A stretch of 55,976 nucleotides of DNA. Origin: Bacteroidia bacterium (GTDB lineage Bacteria > Bacteroidota > Bacteroidia > M30B66). Position 1 is the stretch's first letter. The number at the start of each line of letters is the position of its first letter. The notes under the pieces were generated by a model. It made no database searches. It was not told where the DNA came from and was given only the letters and a program-made list of their open reading frames with translations. The stretch spans positions 1-55,976 of the forward strand of contig JAGYKL010000022.1 of NCBI GenBank assembly GCA_018401705.1, read 5' to 3'. Position numbers and translations under genes: made by a program. Positions 10,601 to 19,641 of the stretch are shown piece after piece.

Positions 10601-13512
10601 TCGACTCAGGCGCTGGTGGTATTTGGACTCTGGCCAATGTTTCTGCCGATGTTTTCAATGCTCCTTTATATGTTTCCTCTTTAAACGGAGGTAGAATACG
10701 ACTGGCATATAATACACACGGAAATCAGTTTAAGAATTTGTTTCTTTCAAGTAAAAACGGTGCGGGAGGAATTGATATCTGCAGCGCAAGTACTAACTCA
10801 TCAGCTTCTATTGATGGAGGTCTTTTTTCTACAGCAGTTGATTTCAATTCTGGCGACTTAAACATTTATTCTTTAACACAAACTGGCAGTACTGAAAGCA
10901 CCCTTTTAACATCAGGTACGGCAAGAGCTTTAATTCAGCAAGGAAATACTTTCACTGGCAAAATAACAATACAAGCTGAAACAATTTCTTTTAGAAACTC
11001 TATTTTCAACGATGTATGTCGATTTACTCAAACAGGCTTTAGCAATACCACTTGTTATGGAGGAAACACCTTTGCTGATTCAACTTATATTATTGACTCA
11101 AGCACTGGTGGGAATTGGTATATCGGAAATAATCAATCTGATGATTTCCAAGGGCCACTCTCGGTTTCTACTAGCAATGGCGGAAATATATATTTAGCTC
11201 ACAATTCACCAGGAAATAGTTTTACTGATTTAATATTATCCTGCACAGCAGGTGGACAAGGCATTAGAATTTGTCAAGGTACTCTTGGAAGTGCAAGTTT
11301 TGATGGTGAAATAAAAATAGGTGCTGCAGGATTTTCTTCGGGGGACCTAGAAATTAGAAACTTAACTCAAACATCTGCTAACGACATTGAACTTCTATTA
11401 CCTCATGTTGATGGAAACATATATTTTGAAACGGGCACAACTTTTCTTGGAAATCTAACCGCTTCCGCGGGAAGGGTTTACCTTAACGGAACAACTTTTG
11501 GCAATGCTACTATTGAGCAAACTGGAAGTTTAAACATTACTTGTTTAGGAGGTAATACCTTTAATGGAAACTGCGACTTCACTCTTTCAGGATCTGGATA
11601 TTGGCTTTTCGGAAACTCCAACCCTGACATATTTAATGGAGATGTTACTGTGCATAATATAGGTAGTTCTATTTTCTATTTAGGTCATAGAGCAGCAGGA
11701 ACTGTTTTTAATGGAGATTTAATTCTTAACTCTACAGGAACTGCCACAGGAATTTACTTTGGCCAAAATAATGGCACCTCAACACTAAACAGTGGCGGCA
11801 AGCTAAAATTCGGATCTGAAGGATTCACTTCTGGAACATTTAGAATTAGAAATTTTGTTCAAAGTGGAGCTGATTCTGTTTTATTAAACTCTAATGTAGC
11901 TAACCTTAATGCATACTTTGAAACAGGAAATGAATTCAGAGGCTATACATCCATAAAATTCGCAAATCTATATTTGAATGGATCAAGCTATTATGGCAAA
12001 ACTTTAATTGAAAGAACCGGAACTGCAACCTTAGCTTGTAATGGTGGTAACTGGTTTTATGATGATGCAACTTTGCATTTGAGTGGAAGTGGACAATGGA
12101 GATTAGCAAATAGCTCAAGCGATTATTATTACTCTGATGTTACTTTCCTCCAAGATAATCCTAACACTCTTTACCCTGCTTATAATAGAACGGTACAATT
12201 AAGAGGTAATTACTCAAGCCTAGGCAGTGCTTATCCGATAACTACATCAGCAAATAATAATGCCGGATGGATTCAATTTGCAGGAAGCGATGACCAGGAG
12301 ATCATTTCCAATCCGTCTGAGACAGTTTCGATTGTAAACCTAAGTTTGAATAAAACAGGCGGAACTTTAAGCTTGAATGAAAATACGGTCATTACCAGAA
12401 ACCTCACTTTAACTTCTGGTGTTATTCAATCCTCTGCTTCTGCTTTATTAATTCTAAATGATAATGCGGTTTCATCTGGAGGTTCTTCTGCAGCATATGT
12501 AAGCGGCCCACTTAGAAAAATTGGTAATGATGCATTCACCTTTCCTACAGGAAAAGGTGGAATTTACAGACCTATCTCCATTTCTGCTCCTTCTAATACT
12601 ACTCATCATTTTACGGCTGAGTTATTCCTAGGAAGTGCCGATGGAACATACTCTCATAGCTCAAAAGATGCTTCTATTGAAACTCTTAGTCAATGTGAGT
12701 ATTGGATTCTAGATCGTACGAACGGAACTTCAAATGTGCAAGTTGGACTAAGCTATAATGGTATTTCTTGTTTGGTAACTAACCAAGCCACTCTTATTGT
12801 TTCAAGATGGAATGGTTCATCATGGACCAACCACGGAAACGGAGGAACTTCAGGTTCGGCTGCTTCAGGAACTATAGTAAGCTCTGGTGCTATAACTAGC
12901 TTTAGTCCCTTCACTTTAGGCTCTACATCGCCTGAAAACCCTTTGCCTGTTGAATTAATTACTTTTAATGCAAAGGCTAAAGAAGATGTTGTTGACATTA
13001 ATTGGTCAACTGCATCTGAAACAAACAATCATTATTTCGAAGTTGAGAAAAGTAAAGACTTAATCAATTTCGTATCTGTTGGGAAAGTAACAGGTAAAGG
13101 AAACACTACTCAAACATCTGATTATTCATTGACTGACGAAATGCCATATGAAGGCACTTCATACTACAGATTAGTGCAATATGACTTCAATGGAGATTCA
13201 GAGACATTTGACCCTGTTGCCGTTAATTTTGAAAACAAAGCAGAATTGGGAATCCAACTTTGGCCTAATCCTGCAAAAGACATAATAAACATTCAACTAA
13301 GCAACTTCAAAGATGAATTGATAAACCTAACTGTAATTGATGAAATGGGCAGAATCATTGAGACATTATCTCCCGAGTTTAATGATGCCTCAATTAGTCA
13401 AATTCAACTAAACAATTATAAAAGTTGGAAAAGTTTATACACAATGGTTTACAGTAAATCTCATCAAGCGAAAAAGCAAGCTTATAAAAACATTAAAAAA
13501 AATAATCGGTGA
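7630..13512 (+). CDS. Giant secreted solenoid protein with nine ~164-aa tandem modules, T9SS-sorted
   Basis: From the ATG at 7630 the protein has a signal peptide (MKKIYQTHVLVLSLLFYVL ...) and an opening WNG...W...NW motif. It then has nine tandem modules, each marked by a G-G-N-x-F core (DNA starts 8107, 8596, 9091, 9593, 10069, 10567, 11059, 11548, 12043), giving a period of 476-502 bp. Each module repeats phrases such as IFNGDV, IYLAHN, GxFNGDL, GSDGF and LTQLG, typical of a right-handed beta-helix or beta-solenoid. After the array come an FN3-like region (LPVELITFNAKAKED, WSTASETNNHYFEVEKS) and a T9SS type A sorting domain (LGIQLWPNPAKDIINI). The reading frame slips by one base near 13,425: the other frame reads SGKVYTQWFTVN and then KRKSKLIKTLKK, the expected domain end. 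The last about 28 residues of the annotated frame are therefore wrong. Likely a cell-surface adhesin or fibre. Confidence 0.85.
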   Translation: MKKIYQTHVLVLSLLFYVLTSGNLFAISYTWNGSVSEEWSNSSNWSPAGVPDISDDVIIDATGSFDPLWEELPGVRNFTLNGGTFDLEGFFMPIYGTCNFNGGTITNGTLVLTGSNIIFAGTEFFCNINASGPTIEFDGSEFHGNVSATKVGGSNVSSIGGNTFHGDVTITNEDNSQYRFQASFPDIFEGNVILNNTSSGGIFLAHSSLNTQFLGDLELNSSGSGGIRFGQSGGTCTISIDSEMSIGGSGFSNGQLRFAGVTQLGNSTANLIGSSGAQIYFEPLSTFNSRLNIDFPRFYFNGSTFNDSVRVVNTINQSSTSNGGNTFNGVFTLIKESNGWLRMGDVDPDIFNNDVYLQDMSGNSGIEIARSSAGNEFNGNIYLSGANSGAINICSNGGTATLSSGNTIALWDVGFNGGSINIANLTQLGTGLINFVQATGNGLLILNPGCEFNAEIDISFPSFSLNGATFNGDARFVKTVSSTRYSNGGNIFNGNLTIENQENGSIYMANINPDVYNNQVVLINNANGYIYMSHNTGLSIYNDAVFVNSTGTSRGIYFGNGGGSSLFNSGSSIQIGSDGFTTGELRLAQVDYDDTELLQLSALSGNGLITINSSTFESDINFVFPQLNIISSVFNGRFTGTKTSTGNNTWSGGNTFNAPIAFTVESAQVILGSSIDIFNDSTTFISSGSGRIYLAHNAEGTEFNGELLLSAEGPSSLIAFGYGGGTASLSSGNKIAFPSSSICNGSIRFRNLTQLGSGQINLLSESNTSSFYFETGTIFNAPLNISAGGIYLNGSTFNSEVTMLNNNTNVTSTGGNIFNSDFAFTNNSAGSYTMAGTNPDTYLADVTLISDGNNARINIANASAGNLITGDIYLNSINGAAGIRICDNTSGNVTLQSGSSLKIGSDGFDSGDLYISRLIQLGNASNDLEMTGSSRIYFQAGNDFGGPVTADASQIALNGSTFQNVSSFTQTGTSNNTCSGGNTFNDTAYLIDSGAGGIWTLANVSADVFNAPLYVSSLNGGRIRLAYNTHGNQFKNLFLSSKNGAGGIDICSASTNSSASIDGGLFSTAVDFNSGDLNIYSLTQTGSTESTLLTSGTARALIQQGNTFTGKITIQAETISFRNSIFNDVCRFTQTGFSNTTCYGGNTFADSTYIIDSSTGGNWYIGNNQSDDFQGPLSVSTSNGGNIYLAHNSPGNSFTDLILSCTAGGQGIRICQGTLGSASFDGEIKIGAAGFSSGDLEIRNLTQTSANDIELLLPHVDGNIYFETGTTFLGNLTASAGRVYLNGTTFGNATIEQTGSLNITCLGGNTFNGNCDFTLSGSGYWLFGNSNPDIFNGDVTVHNIGSSIFYLGHRAAGTVFNGDLILNSTGTATGIYFGQNNGTSTLNSGGKLKFGSEGFTSGTFRIRNFVQSGADSVLLNSNVANLNAYFETGNEFRGYTSIKFANLYLNGSSYYGKTLIERTGTATLACNGGNWFYDDATLHLSGSGQWRLANSSSDYYYSDVTFLQDNPNTLYPAYNRTVQLRGNYSSLGSAYPITTSANNNAGWIQFAGSDDQEIISNPSETVSIVNLSLNKTGGTLSLNENTVITRNLTLTSGVIQSSASALLILNDNAVSSGGSSAAYVSGPLRKIGNDAFTFPTGKGGIYRPISISAPSNTTHHFTAELFLGSADGTYSHSSKDASIETLSQCEYWILDRTNGTSNVQVGLSYNGISCLVTNQATLIVSRWNGSSWTNHGNGGTSGSAASGTIVSSGAITSFSPFTLGSTSPENPLPVELITFNAKAKEDVVDINWSTASETNNHYFEVEKSKDLINFVSVGKVTGKGNTTQTSDYSLTDEMPYEGTSYYRLVQYDFNGDSETFDPVAVNFENKAELGIQLWPNPAKDIINIQLSNFKDELINLTVIDEMGRIIETLSPEFNDASISQIQLNNYKSWKSLYTMVYSKSHQAKKQAYKNIKKNNR

Positions 13513-13514
13513 TG

Positions 13515-13549
13515 AACCTCTGTTCCTGTAATCCGGCAGGGGGTTTTTT
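13515..13549 (+). terminator. Rho-independent terminator after the nine-module protein
   Basis: Arms AACCTCTG (13515-13522) and CAGGGGGTT (13537-13545) pair imperfectly and run into a six-T tract (13544-13549). The arms look as though they contain an indel, as does the neighbouring coding end, so the original stem may be longer. Confidence 0.55.
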
Positions 13550-13608
13550 GTTAAAAAGTGGCATAAAATAATTATGCACCCTTTTATTTACAAATACTTA
13601 TTGAAATG

Positions 13609-14325
13609 TTAACATGTTGTATTTACAGACTCATTTATTAAGTAAATTTGTTTACCTCACAACCTGGAGTCAATATGATAGGCAGGAGCTATCTGATATA
13701 TCCGCTACCAGCTCCTAAACCGCCCATTTCAGTTGCAAATCCACAGACCACCATTCCCGCAACAGTTTTTAACACTGAACGCTTTGGAGAAATCACAGAG
13801 AAAAATATCAAATCGGCACTTAAGATTTGTGTGATGAACTTAAGGTAAAAAAGCTGCATTCTGAATTGTTGTCGCCCACAGCCTTAGGACCAGAAGGCAT
13901 TTCATTGTTTGACTAGCTGTAAAACTTGAGAAGCCACTACCGCCGGTTACATTCCAGCCATTAGCCCACTTAAATCAGTCCTGTTACACAGTCTGAGAAG
14001 AGAAGGGTGTAAGTCTGCTTTGAGCAGTAAATGCACTTCCATTTAGAGAAACCGTTCCCAGACCACATAAGTTCCAGCAACAAGATCTCCAAATACAGTT
14101 GCACCCAAGCCACTGGTTGGTAAATTTCTCCAACAATGGGAGCTGTTACATAATTGGCCGTGTGAACTGCAATTAAAAGTGCTATCCGCGCCAGTAGGCG
14201 TAGACCTATTTAGAGGCAGAGGCAGTAGGTACTATTGGATCCTCTTCTTCTTCGTCCTTTTTACAAGAACTTAAAACCATACTTGATGCTAATAGCATCA
14301 TAAAAATTTTCCTTGCATTAATCAT
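13609..14325 (-). pseudogene. Frame-broken lipoprotein gene
   Basis: The 5' end is clear: MINARKIFMMLLASSMVLSS followed by C, a lipoprotein signal with lipobox LSSC, then an acidic linker KKDEEEEDPIVP. The open frame ends at 14206. Beyond it the protein continues only by changing frame: GTVSLNGSAFTAQSRLTPFS, WANGWNVTGGSGFSSFTASQ, MPSGPKAVGDN, and finally KTVAG, ATEMGGLGAGSGYI and KQIYLINES. A stop fits at 13609-13611. Together these outline a secreted beta-sandwich lipoprotein of about 235 aa, of a kind common in Bacteroidota. The start at 14325 is chosen because the signal peptide begins there. Either the gene is decayed or the consensus here has several indels. The latter is favoured because conserved blocks survive between the shifts. 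Confidence 0.55.
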
Positions 14326-14606
14326 AATTAGGTTTAATTTGGTTAGCAAAGTCAAATTAAATAAATCCAGTAAATCCTTAGATTTCCGCCTCCAAAAGAT
14401 TGTTAACATTCAATTGTGATGAAAAATTTCAAAATCGCCTCCTATTTACATCCATTCTAAATAGAGCTGCTTTCTTTGATTAACTATAACTTTAGCATTC
14501 TCTTGAGCTTGCTCTACTAGGCTTTAATTTCAAGCTTTTCGAACAATTCAAACAAAACAATCAAACAGTATGTTGGTGAAATAGAACTCTAAACAGATTT
14601 TACATA
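14326..14606. other. Divergent intergenic region upstream of sdhCAB
   Basis: Roughly 280 bp of AT-rich sequence lies between the lipoprotein start (minus) and the sdh promoter (plus). An in-frame upstream ATG at 14409 would extend the lipoprotein ahead of its signal peptide and is not credible. No other gene or repeat is seen. Confidence 0.5.
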
Positions 14607-14637
14607 TTGCGGAGTACATCTATGCTCCCTACATTTG
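14607..14637 (+). promoter_or_regulatory. sdhCAB promoter (TTG-N20-TACATTTG)
   Basis: TTG (14607-14609), a 20-bp spacer and TACATTTG (14630-14637) match the Bacteroidota sigma factor consensus TTG-N19-21-TAnnTTTG exactly. The sdhC start codon is at 14664, leaving a leader of about 20 nt. It is the best promoter match in the window. Confidence 0.7.
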
Positions 14638-14663
14638 CAGACCTCTCATAAAAATTTAACTCT

Positions 14664-15356
14664 ATGGCAACTGTTTCGGCAGGTTTATTAAAATCTTCAT
14701 TGGGCAGGAAGTACCTTATGGCACTTTCAGGTTTATTTCTTTGTCTATTTTTAGTAGTTCACTTACTTGGAAATCTTCAGTTATTTAAGGATGACGGCGG
14801 GCAGGCGTTTAACGAATATACTTACTTGATGACTCATAATCCACTCATTAAAATAGTGGCTTATGTTAACTACGCGTTTATTTTGTTACACGTGTTTGAT
14901 GGTTTTATGCTAACACGCGCAAATGCTAAAGCTAGAGGAAGTAGCTATGCTAAAGTTGACCAAAGCAAAAGCTCAACATGGAGTTCAAGAAACATGGGAA
15001 TTTTAGGAACTCTCATTCTAATTTTCCTGGTTGTTCATATGAAATCTTTCTGGTTTGAAATGAAATTTGGAACCATGCCTACAATCTCCTATGAAGGTAA
15101 CTCTATGGAATACAAAGACATGTATACTGTTGTTGCTGAAGCTTTTTCCCAAACATGGTATTCATTACTATATGTCGTAAGCATGTTTGCTTTGGGTTTC
15201 CACCTCGTTCATGGATTTCAGAGCGGATTTCAAACGCTCGGTTTAAACCATCACAGGTATACACCTGTTATTAAAACAATAGGCATCGGCGTATTTGCCA
15301 TTTTAATTCCGGCTCTTTTTGCTGCAATGCCTCTATTCTTTTTATTATTAAACTAA
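14664..15356 (+). CDS. sdhC: Succinate dehydrogenase cytochrome b subunit
   Basis: This 230-residue membrane protein is the single, diheme cytochrome b558 anchor found in Bacteroidota and epsilonproteobacterial Sdh/Frd. About five transmembrane helices are visible. Candidate heme-ligand histidines lie in VVHLLGN (helix 1), [16 protein letters not shown] and FHLVHGFQ; a soluble stretch [12 protein letters not shown] follows. It binds the SdhA/SdhB catalytic pair to the inner membrane and passes electrons to menaquinone. It is first in the operon, 11 bp before sdhA. Length and motif order are normal for the family. Confidence 0.95.
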   Translation: MATVSAGLLKSSLGRKYLMALSGLFLCLFLVVHLLGNLQLFKDDGGQAFNEYTYLMTHNPLIKIVAYVNYAFILLHVFDGFMLTRANAKARGSSYAKVDQSKSSTWSSRNMGILGTLILIFLVVHMKSFWFEMKFGTMPTISYEGNSMEYKDMYTVVAEAFSQTWYSLLYVVSMFALGFHLVHGFQSGFQTLGLNHHRYTPVIKTIGIGVFAILIPALFAAMPLFFLLLN

Positions 15357-15367
15357 AATACCACACT

Positions 15368-17284
15368 ATGACACTGGATGCTAAAATACCTGAAGGATCT
15401 CTATCAGAGAAGTGGACGAAATACAAATCCAGTATTCCTTTGGTTAATCCTGCCAACAAAAGGCATATTGAAGTAATTGTTGTTGGTTCTGGCCTTGCCG
15501 GAGCTTCTGCTGCAGCTTCTTTGGCCGAAATGGGCTATAAAGTAAAAGTCTTCTGTTTTCAGGATTCTCCAAGAAGAGCTCACAGTATAGCAGCCCAAGG
15601 GGGAATTAATGCAGCAAAAAATTACGCTAACGACGGTGACTCAGTTTACCGTTTATTCTACGACACTATTAAAGGTGGTGACTACAGATCCAGAGAAGCG
15701 AATGTTCATCGCTTAGCTGAAGTTAGTACTTCAATTATAGATCAGTGCGTAGCACAAGGAGTTCCTTTTGCTCGCGAATATGGTGGTTTGCTTGACAATC
15801 GATCTTTTGGTGGGGTTCAGGTTTCAAGAACTTTTTATGCCAGAGGTCAAACCGGACAGCAATTGTTACTTGGTGCTTATTCAGCCCTAAGCCGCCAAAT
15901 TGGTCGCAAGCAAGTTGAAATGTACTCTCGTCATGAAATGCTGGATGTAGTGCTAATTGATGGCAAGGCAAGAGGAATTATCGCAAGAAATCTTGTAAAT
16001 GGTAAGTTAGAAAGATATTTTGGACACGCTGTTGTTCTCGCCTCCGGCGGATATGGTAACGTGTTCTTCCTCTCTACTAACGCCATGGGAAGTAACGTAA
16101 CTGCAGCCTGGAAGGCCTACAAAAAAGGAGCTTTTTTCGGAAATCCTTGCTTCACTCAAATACACCCAACCTGTATTCCTGTTTCAGGAGATCATCAATC
16201 AAAATTAACGTTGATGTCTGAATCTCTAAGAAATGATGGAAGAATATGGGTTCCTAAGCAAAAAGACGATAATCGTAAACCAAAAGATATTCCTGAAGCT
16301 GAACGTGACTATTATTTAGAACGTAGGTATCCTGCCTTTGGAAACCTCGTTCCGAGGGATATTGCCTCAAGAGCAGCCAAAGAAAGATGCGATGCTGGTT
16401 ATGGAGTTGGGAAATCTAAAATGGCTGTTTATCTTGATTTTGCTGATGCGATTAACCGTTTAGGTAAATCTGTCATTGAAGCTCGATATGGTAACCTTTT
16501 CGAGATTTATGAAAAGATTACAGGAGAAAATCCTTACGAAACGGCCATGAGAATTTATCCTGCTGTGCATTACACTATGGGTGGTTTATGGGTTGATTAC
16601 AATCTAATGACCACTGTAAACGGACTTTACGCCACTGGGGAAGCTAACTTCTCTGATCACGGTGCTAATAGACTGGGTGCTTCAGCGCTAATGCAAGGGC
16701 TTGCTGATGGTTATTTTGTTTTGCCAATAACAATTGGAGCTTATTTAAGCAAGGAAATTGGCACTAAAGCAATTCCTACCGACCACCCTGAATTTGAAAA
16801 AGCTGAGAATGAAGTAAAAGAAAGAATAGATAGACTTATTAAAATTCAGGGAACTGAACCTGTAGATTTCTACCATAAGAAATTAGGTAAGGTTATGTGG
16901 GAATATTGCGGAATGTCTAGAAATTCAGAAGGCTTGCAAAAGGCCAAGAAAATGGTTCAGGAAATTAAAGCTGAATTTTGGTCAAATGTGAGAATTCCCG
17001 GTTCATCTTCAGAAATGAACCCTGAACTTGAAAAAGCGCTAAGAGTAGCCGATTTTATTGAACTTGGTGAGCTTATGATTGACGACGCTTTTAATCGCAA
17101 TGAAAGTTGCGGAGGACACTTCAGGGAAGAATATCAGACTGAAGATGGCGAAGCCTTAAGAGATGATAACAACTACGCTTATGTTGCAAATTGGGAATAC
17201 AAAGGAGAAAACACTGATGCTCAATTACATAAGGAAAATCTGGTATTCGAGAATGTGAAGCTTGTTCAACGTTCTTACAAATAA
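15368..17284 (+). CDS. sdhA: Succinate dehydrogenase flavoprotein subunit
   Basis: The 638-aa protein oxidises succinate to fumarate with covalently bound FAD, in the TCA cycle and respiratory chain at the cytoplasmic face of the membrane. Visible features: the dinucleotide fold [20 protein letters not shown] (from about residue 37), the FAD-linking His in [13 protein letters not shown], the substrate-region [10 protein letters not shown], and the C-terminal FAD/substrate segment [20 protein letters not shown]. Length is normal for the Bacteroidota type. It lies between sdhC and sdhB (23 bp to the latter) on the same transcript. No irregularities. Confidence 0.97.
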   Translation: MTLDAKIPEGSLSEKWTKYKSSIPLVNPANKRHIEVIVVGSGLAGASAAASLAEMGYKVKVFCFQDSPRRAHSIAAQGGINAAKNYANDGDSVYRLFYDTIKGGDYRSREANVHRLAEVSTSIIDQCVAQGVPFAREYGGLLDNRSFGGVQVSRTFYARGQTGQQLLLGAYSALSRQIGRKQVEMYSRHEMLDVVLIDGKARGIIARNLVNGKLERYFGHAVVLASGGYGNVFFLSTNAMGSNVTAAWKAYKKGAFFGNPCFTQIHPTCIPVSGDHQSKLTLMSESLRNDGRIWVPKQKDDNRKPKDIPEAERDYYLERRYPAFGNLVPRDIASRAAKERCDAGYGVGKSKMAVYLDFADAINRLGKSVIEARYGNLFEIYEKITGENPYETAMRIYPAVHYTMGGLWVDYNLMTTVNGLYATGEANFSDHGANRLGASALMQGLADGYFVLPITIGAYLSKEIGTKAIPTDHPEFEKAENEVKERIDRLIKIQGTEPVDFYHKKLGKVMWEYCGMSRNSEGLQKAKKMVQEIKAEFWSNVRIPGSSSEMNPELEKALRVADFIELGELMIDDAFNRNESCGGHFREEYQTEDGEALRDDNNYAYVANWEYKGENTDAQLHKENLVFENVKLVQRSYK

Positions 17285-17307
17285 TATTAACGAATAAAAT
17301 TTTTGAT

Positions 17308-17670
17308 ATGAAAGTCACACTAAAAGTTTGGCGTCAGAAAAACAAAGACTCTAAAGGTGAGTTCAAGTCTTATGCGATGGATGATGTCTCAGAAGACATG
17401 TCTTTCCTTGAAGTATTTGATGTTCTTAATGAAGAGCTCGTTAGAAAAGGAGAAGAGGAACCAATCGCTTTTGACCATGATTGTCGTGAAGGAATTTGCG
17501 GAATGTGTTCAATGTACATCAACGGACGCGCGCATGGACCCAATACCGGAACAACGACCTGCCAGCTTCATATGCGCAGTTTTAAAGACGGTGATACTAT
17601 CATGGTTGAACCATGGAGAGCTAGTGCATTTCCTTTAATTAAAGATTTGATATTGATCGCTCAGTTTTAG
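17308..17670 (+). CDS. sdhB: Succinate dehydrogenase iron-sulfur subunit, N-terminal part (frame broken)
   Basis: Residues 1-115 are a normal SdhB N-terminal ferredoxin domain. They carry the [2Fe-2S] cysteine cluster CREGICGMC and a later TTTCQLHM. At about 17,645 the frame slips: the annotated frame reads LILIAQF and stops at 17670, whereas the other frame reads DIDRSVFDRVIRQG, which is the normal continuation. A complete SdhB is about 245 aa, so half the protein, including the ligands for the [4Fe-4S] and [3Fe-4S] centres, lies in the broken tail. The subunit carries electrons from FAD to the heme b subunit. Third gene of sdhCAB. Confidence 0.9.
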   Translation: MKVTLKVWRQKNKDSKGEFKSYAMDDVSEDMSFLEVFDVLNEELVRKGEEEPIAFDHDCREGICGMCSMYINGRAHGPNTGTTTCQLHMRSFKDGDTIMVEPWRASAFPLIKDLILIAQF

Positions 17671-18032
17671 ACAGAGTTATTCGGCAGGGAGTGTTTCGTT
17701 TCGTTACCTACTGAATGCTGTTGACGCAAACTCAGTTCCGATTCCCAAAGGACGCAGACAAAGCTTTCGATGCAAGCAGCTTTGCATTGGTTGTGAGCTT
17801 GTGTGGCCACCCAAAACGCTTCAAGATGTTGTTTGTTTCGCCAAGGTTTCTCAATTGGCTTTGCTTCCGTAAGGTCACTGAACGTCATCGCAGGGTAAAA
17901 AGTATGGTAGAAGCAATGAAGGTTTCTGCAACTGCACAAATACCGGAGCCTGCGAAGTTGAATGTCCGAAAGGAATTAGCCCAGAAAATATAGCAAGAAT
18001 GGTGATTTTCTGTAGCAAATATTGTAGATTGA
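17645..18032 (+). pseudogene. sdhB: Remaining C-terminal half of sdhB, scattered over three frames
   Basis: Family blocks appear in the right order but in changing frames: NAVDANSVPIPK (17714-17749), DADKAFDASS (from 17751), a CIGC(G)ACVAT cluster segment recoverable by restoring one G, KVSQLALLP, VTERHRRVKSMVEAM, NCTNTGACEVECPKG and ISPENIARM, with a likely stop near 18030-18032. Most breaks can be repaired by restoring single bases, and the Fe-S cysteines survive. This is what uncorrected base deletions in the consensus look like rather than an old pseudogene. If real, the organism would lack a functional complex II. Confidence 0.8.
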
Positions 18033-18042
18033 TGAGCTTGAC

Positions 18043-18072
18043 CAATAAAAAAGGGGCATTGTACCTTTTCAT
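18043..18072 (+). terminator. Possible terminator at the end of the sdh operon
   Basis: Just after the reconstructed sdhB stop, AAAAAGG and CCTTTTC flank a short GC-containing loop (about 18047-18070). The arms are imperfect, as expected if this stretch carries indels. The position, between convergent sdhB and the giant minus-strand gene, fits a shared terminator. Confidence 0.3.
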
Positions 18073-19641
18073 TGATAATGACCAAACTTTTTTGTCACTT
18101 ATACCATCGGCATTCAAAGCTTTATAGTAAGTTCATATGATTTGGGCCTAATGCTTCCGTTCCCAATTGAACTAATGTTCCCTGACACTTGTTATTAGTC
18201 TCCAGCATCAATCACTTCAAAGACTGTTGTTTTGGTTTGGGGAATTGCGACACTGAACCAGAATTGACTATTCTTACTCAACAAAAATGGCTTGCCCTGC
18301 CACCTTGGTGTTGCAATTTGCTAAAAGCAAACCCATCCACCTGAGGCCAGGAACTTGCCGTCATAACTATTTGTTTCAACCTGTAATAACTAATTCCTCT
18401 AAAGTGGATTTAAGGTCTTCAATTCATATATTCTGATTTGAGCCATATTTCATTCCCATTAATCCTGCCTATTTGTCAAAAGTTTCAGTATCCCTACTTC
18501 TTTCTACAATAAAGTGTGACTATTATTAATTTCATGCAGTTATCCAATTCAAATGCAATCAGTCTGTATCTAGTTTTCAGCTGAGAAGTTGGGTACTTAT
18601 TGCAGGGCAGTTCCGTTTCCAATTCGCAAACTCACTAAAAGTGGTTATTCCTGTCCATGTAATGAGTTATTTCCTGTGTTTGCCAGATCCTGAACCAATT
18701 CATATAGTATTTAAAGCCAAAACAGTTTGCCATCCTCCCATTATATTTGCAGGAAACAATAATGAAGTCAAAACTAAGAACATCCAGAATTTGCAAAAAC
18801 ATATTCTATAAGAATAAATAGGATTTGAAATTCCAATTACCAACCAAGTCCAACACTATTCAGGAATATTGTTTCATCGTCAGCGTTAGGGATGCGCATT
18901 CCCAGTCCAATTTCAAATCAATAGTTGCAGCACTTAATGTTGCTTGATCTAAAATCACATCAGTGGTGAACTCATTATCCCCTTATAGGGGAAATAATTC
19001 TTGGCTTGCTAATTTTATATATGATGCCCAATCAAACTAATTATCAGAGAGTTTTCCTTCCAAGAATGAGACATAACTGTTGGGAGTCACACCACTTCAC
19101 TATTCCATCCGAGATGTTTCACCCAGTAATGTGTAGCCAGTCTTCAGGCCCATTTTCCATGTCTGGCAAGTCTCGACCCAACGATGATTGCTCATTAGAA
19201 CTTCGCCAAAAGCCTTATTGGACCTTTAAATTTTGAATGTTTAACCATTGATGCTGAAAATACTTTGATTATTACTTCGCCATTCAGCTCCTCAAACTTC
19301 CACTTCCCTTGATTTAACCAGCATCACCATCACAAAGAAGACATTCCCAGCTAGCTCTGATGTCAGCATCAACCGTTATGCATCGTTATCATCATCCATC
19401 TACACAACCCCAGCACCAATAATTAGGTCTCCTTTGAATCTGTAAGTAGTTTGCATAGGGCTGACTTCACCAACTACATTTTTCTCCAAGAGAAGAACCT
19501 GCCAATCTAAAAGTTATAGGTTAATAGAATGATGCAAAACTCTCTAATGAATTTTCAAAGTATCAGCTCCTAAAGTTTATTACAAACACATCTGCTAACC
19601 AATAGCTAGTTCTCCACTAATACCACACAAATTCAACACCA
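18060..19641 (-). pseudogene. Frame-broken 3' continuation of the giant surface protein
   Basis: Downstream of the stop at 19642 there is no long frame for 1.6 kb, yet short protein-like stretches follow one another on the minus strand in different frames. Examples are VVLNLCGISGELAIG directly after the stop, TYRFKGDLIIGAGVV, and near the far end ALNADGISDKKVWSLSM, which resembles the tail of the FN3-like domain that usually precedes a T9SS sorting domain. The preceding intact part ends in a WVGSVDSDWNNCLNWDDGKVP-type motif that normally introduces a beta-helical 'fabric' region. So this looks like about 520 further residues of the same gene with many indels. Individual fragment assignments are weak. 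Confidence 0.45.

Noticed and set aside
13648-13848. 66-codon plus-strand frame in the broken lipoprotein
   Set aside because: Antisense to the recognisable lipoprotein fragments; no start context or homology.
17715-17993. 92-codon plus-strand frame in the sdhB tail
   Set aside because: It is a patchwork of sdhB reading frames (contains KDADKAFDASS and ERHRRVKSMVEAM) rather than a separate gene.
19006-19236. 76-codon plus-strand frame in the 18-19.6 kb patch
   Set aside because: Antisense to fragments of the giant surface protein; its composition looks non-coding.
18033-19641. A novel non-coding island or mobile element between sdhB and the giant gene
   Set aside because: No terminal repeats, transposase or structured RNA; protein-like fragments in the expected direction explain it better as a broken gene.
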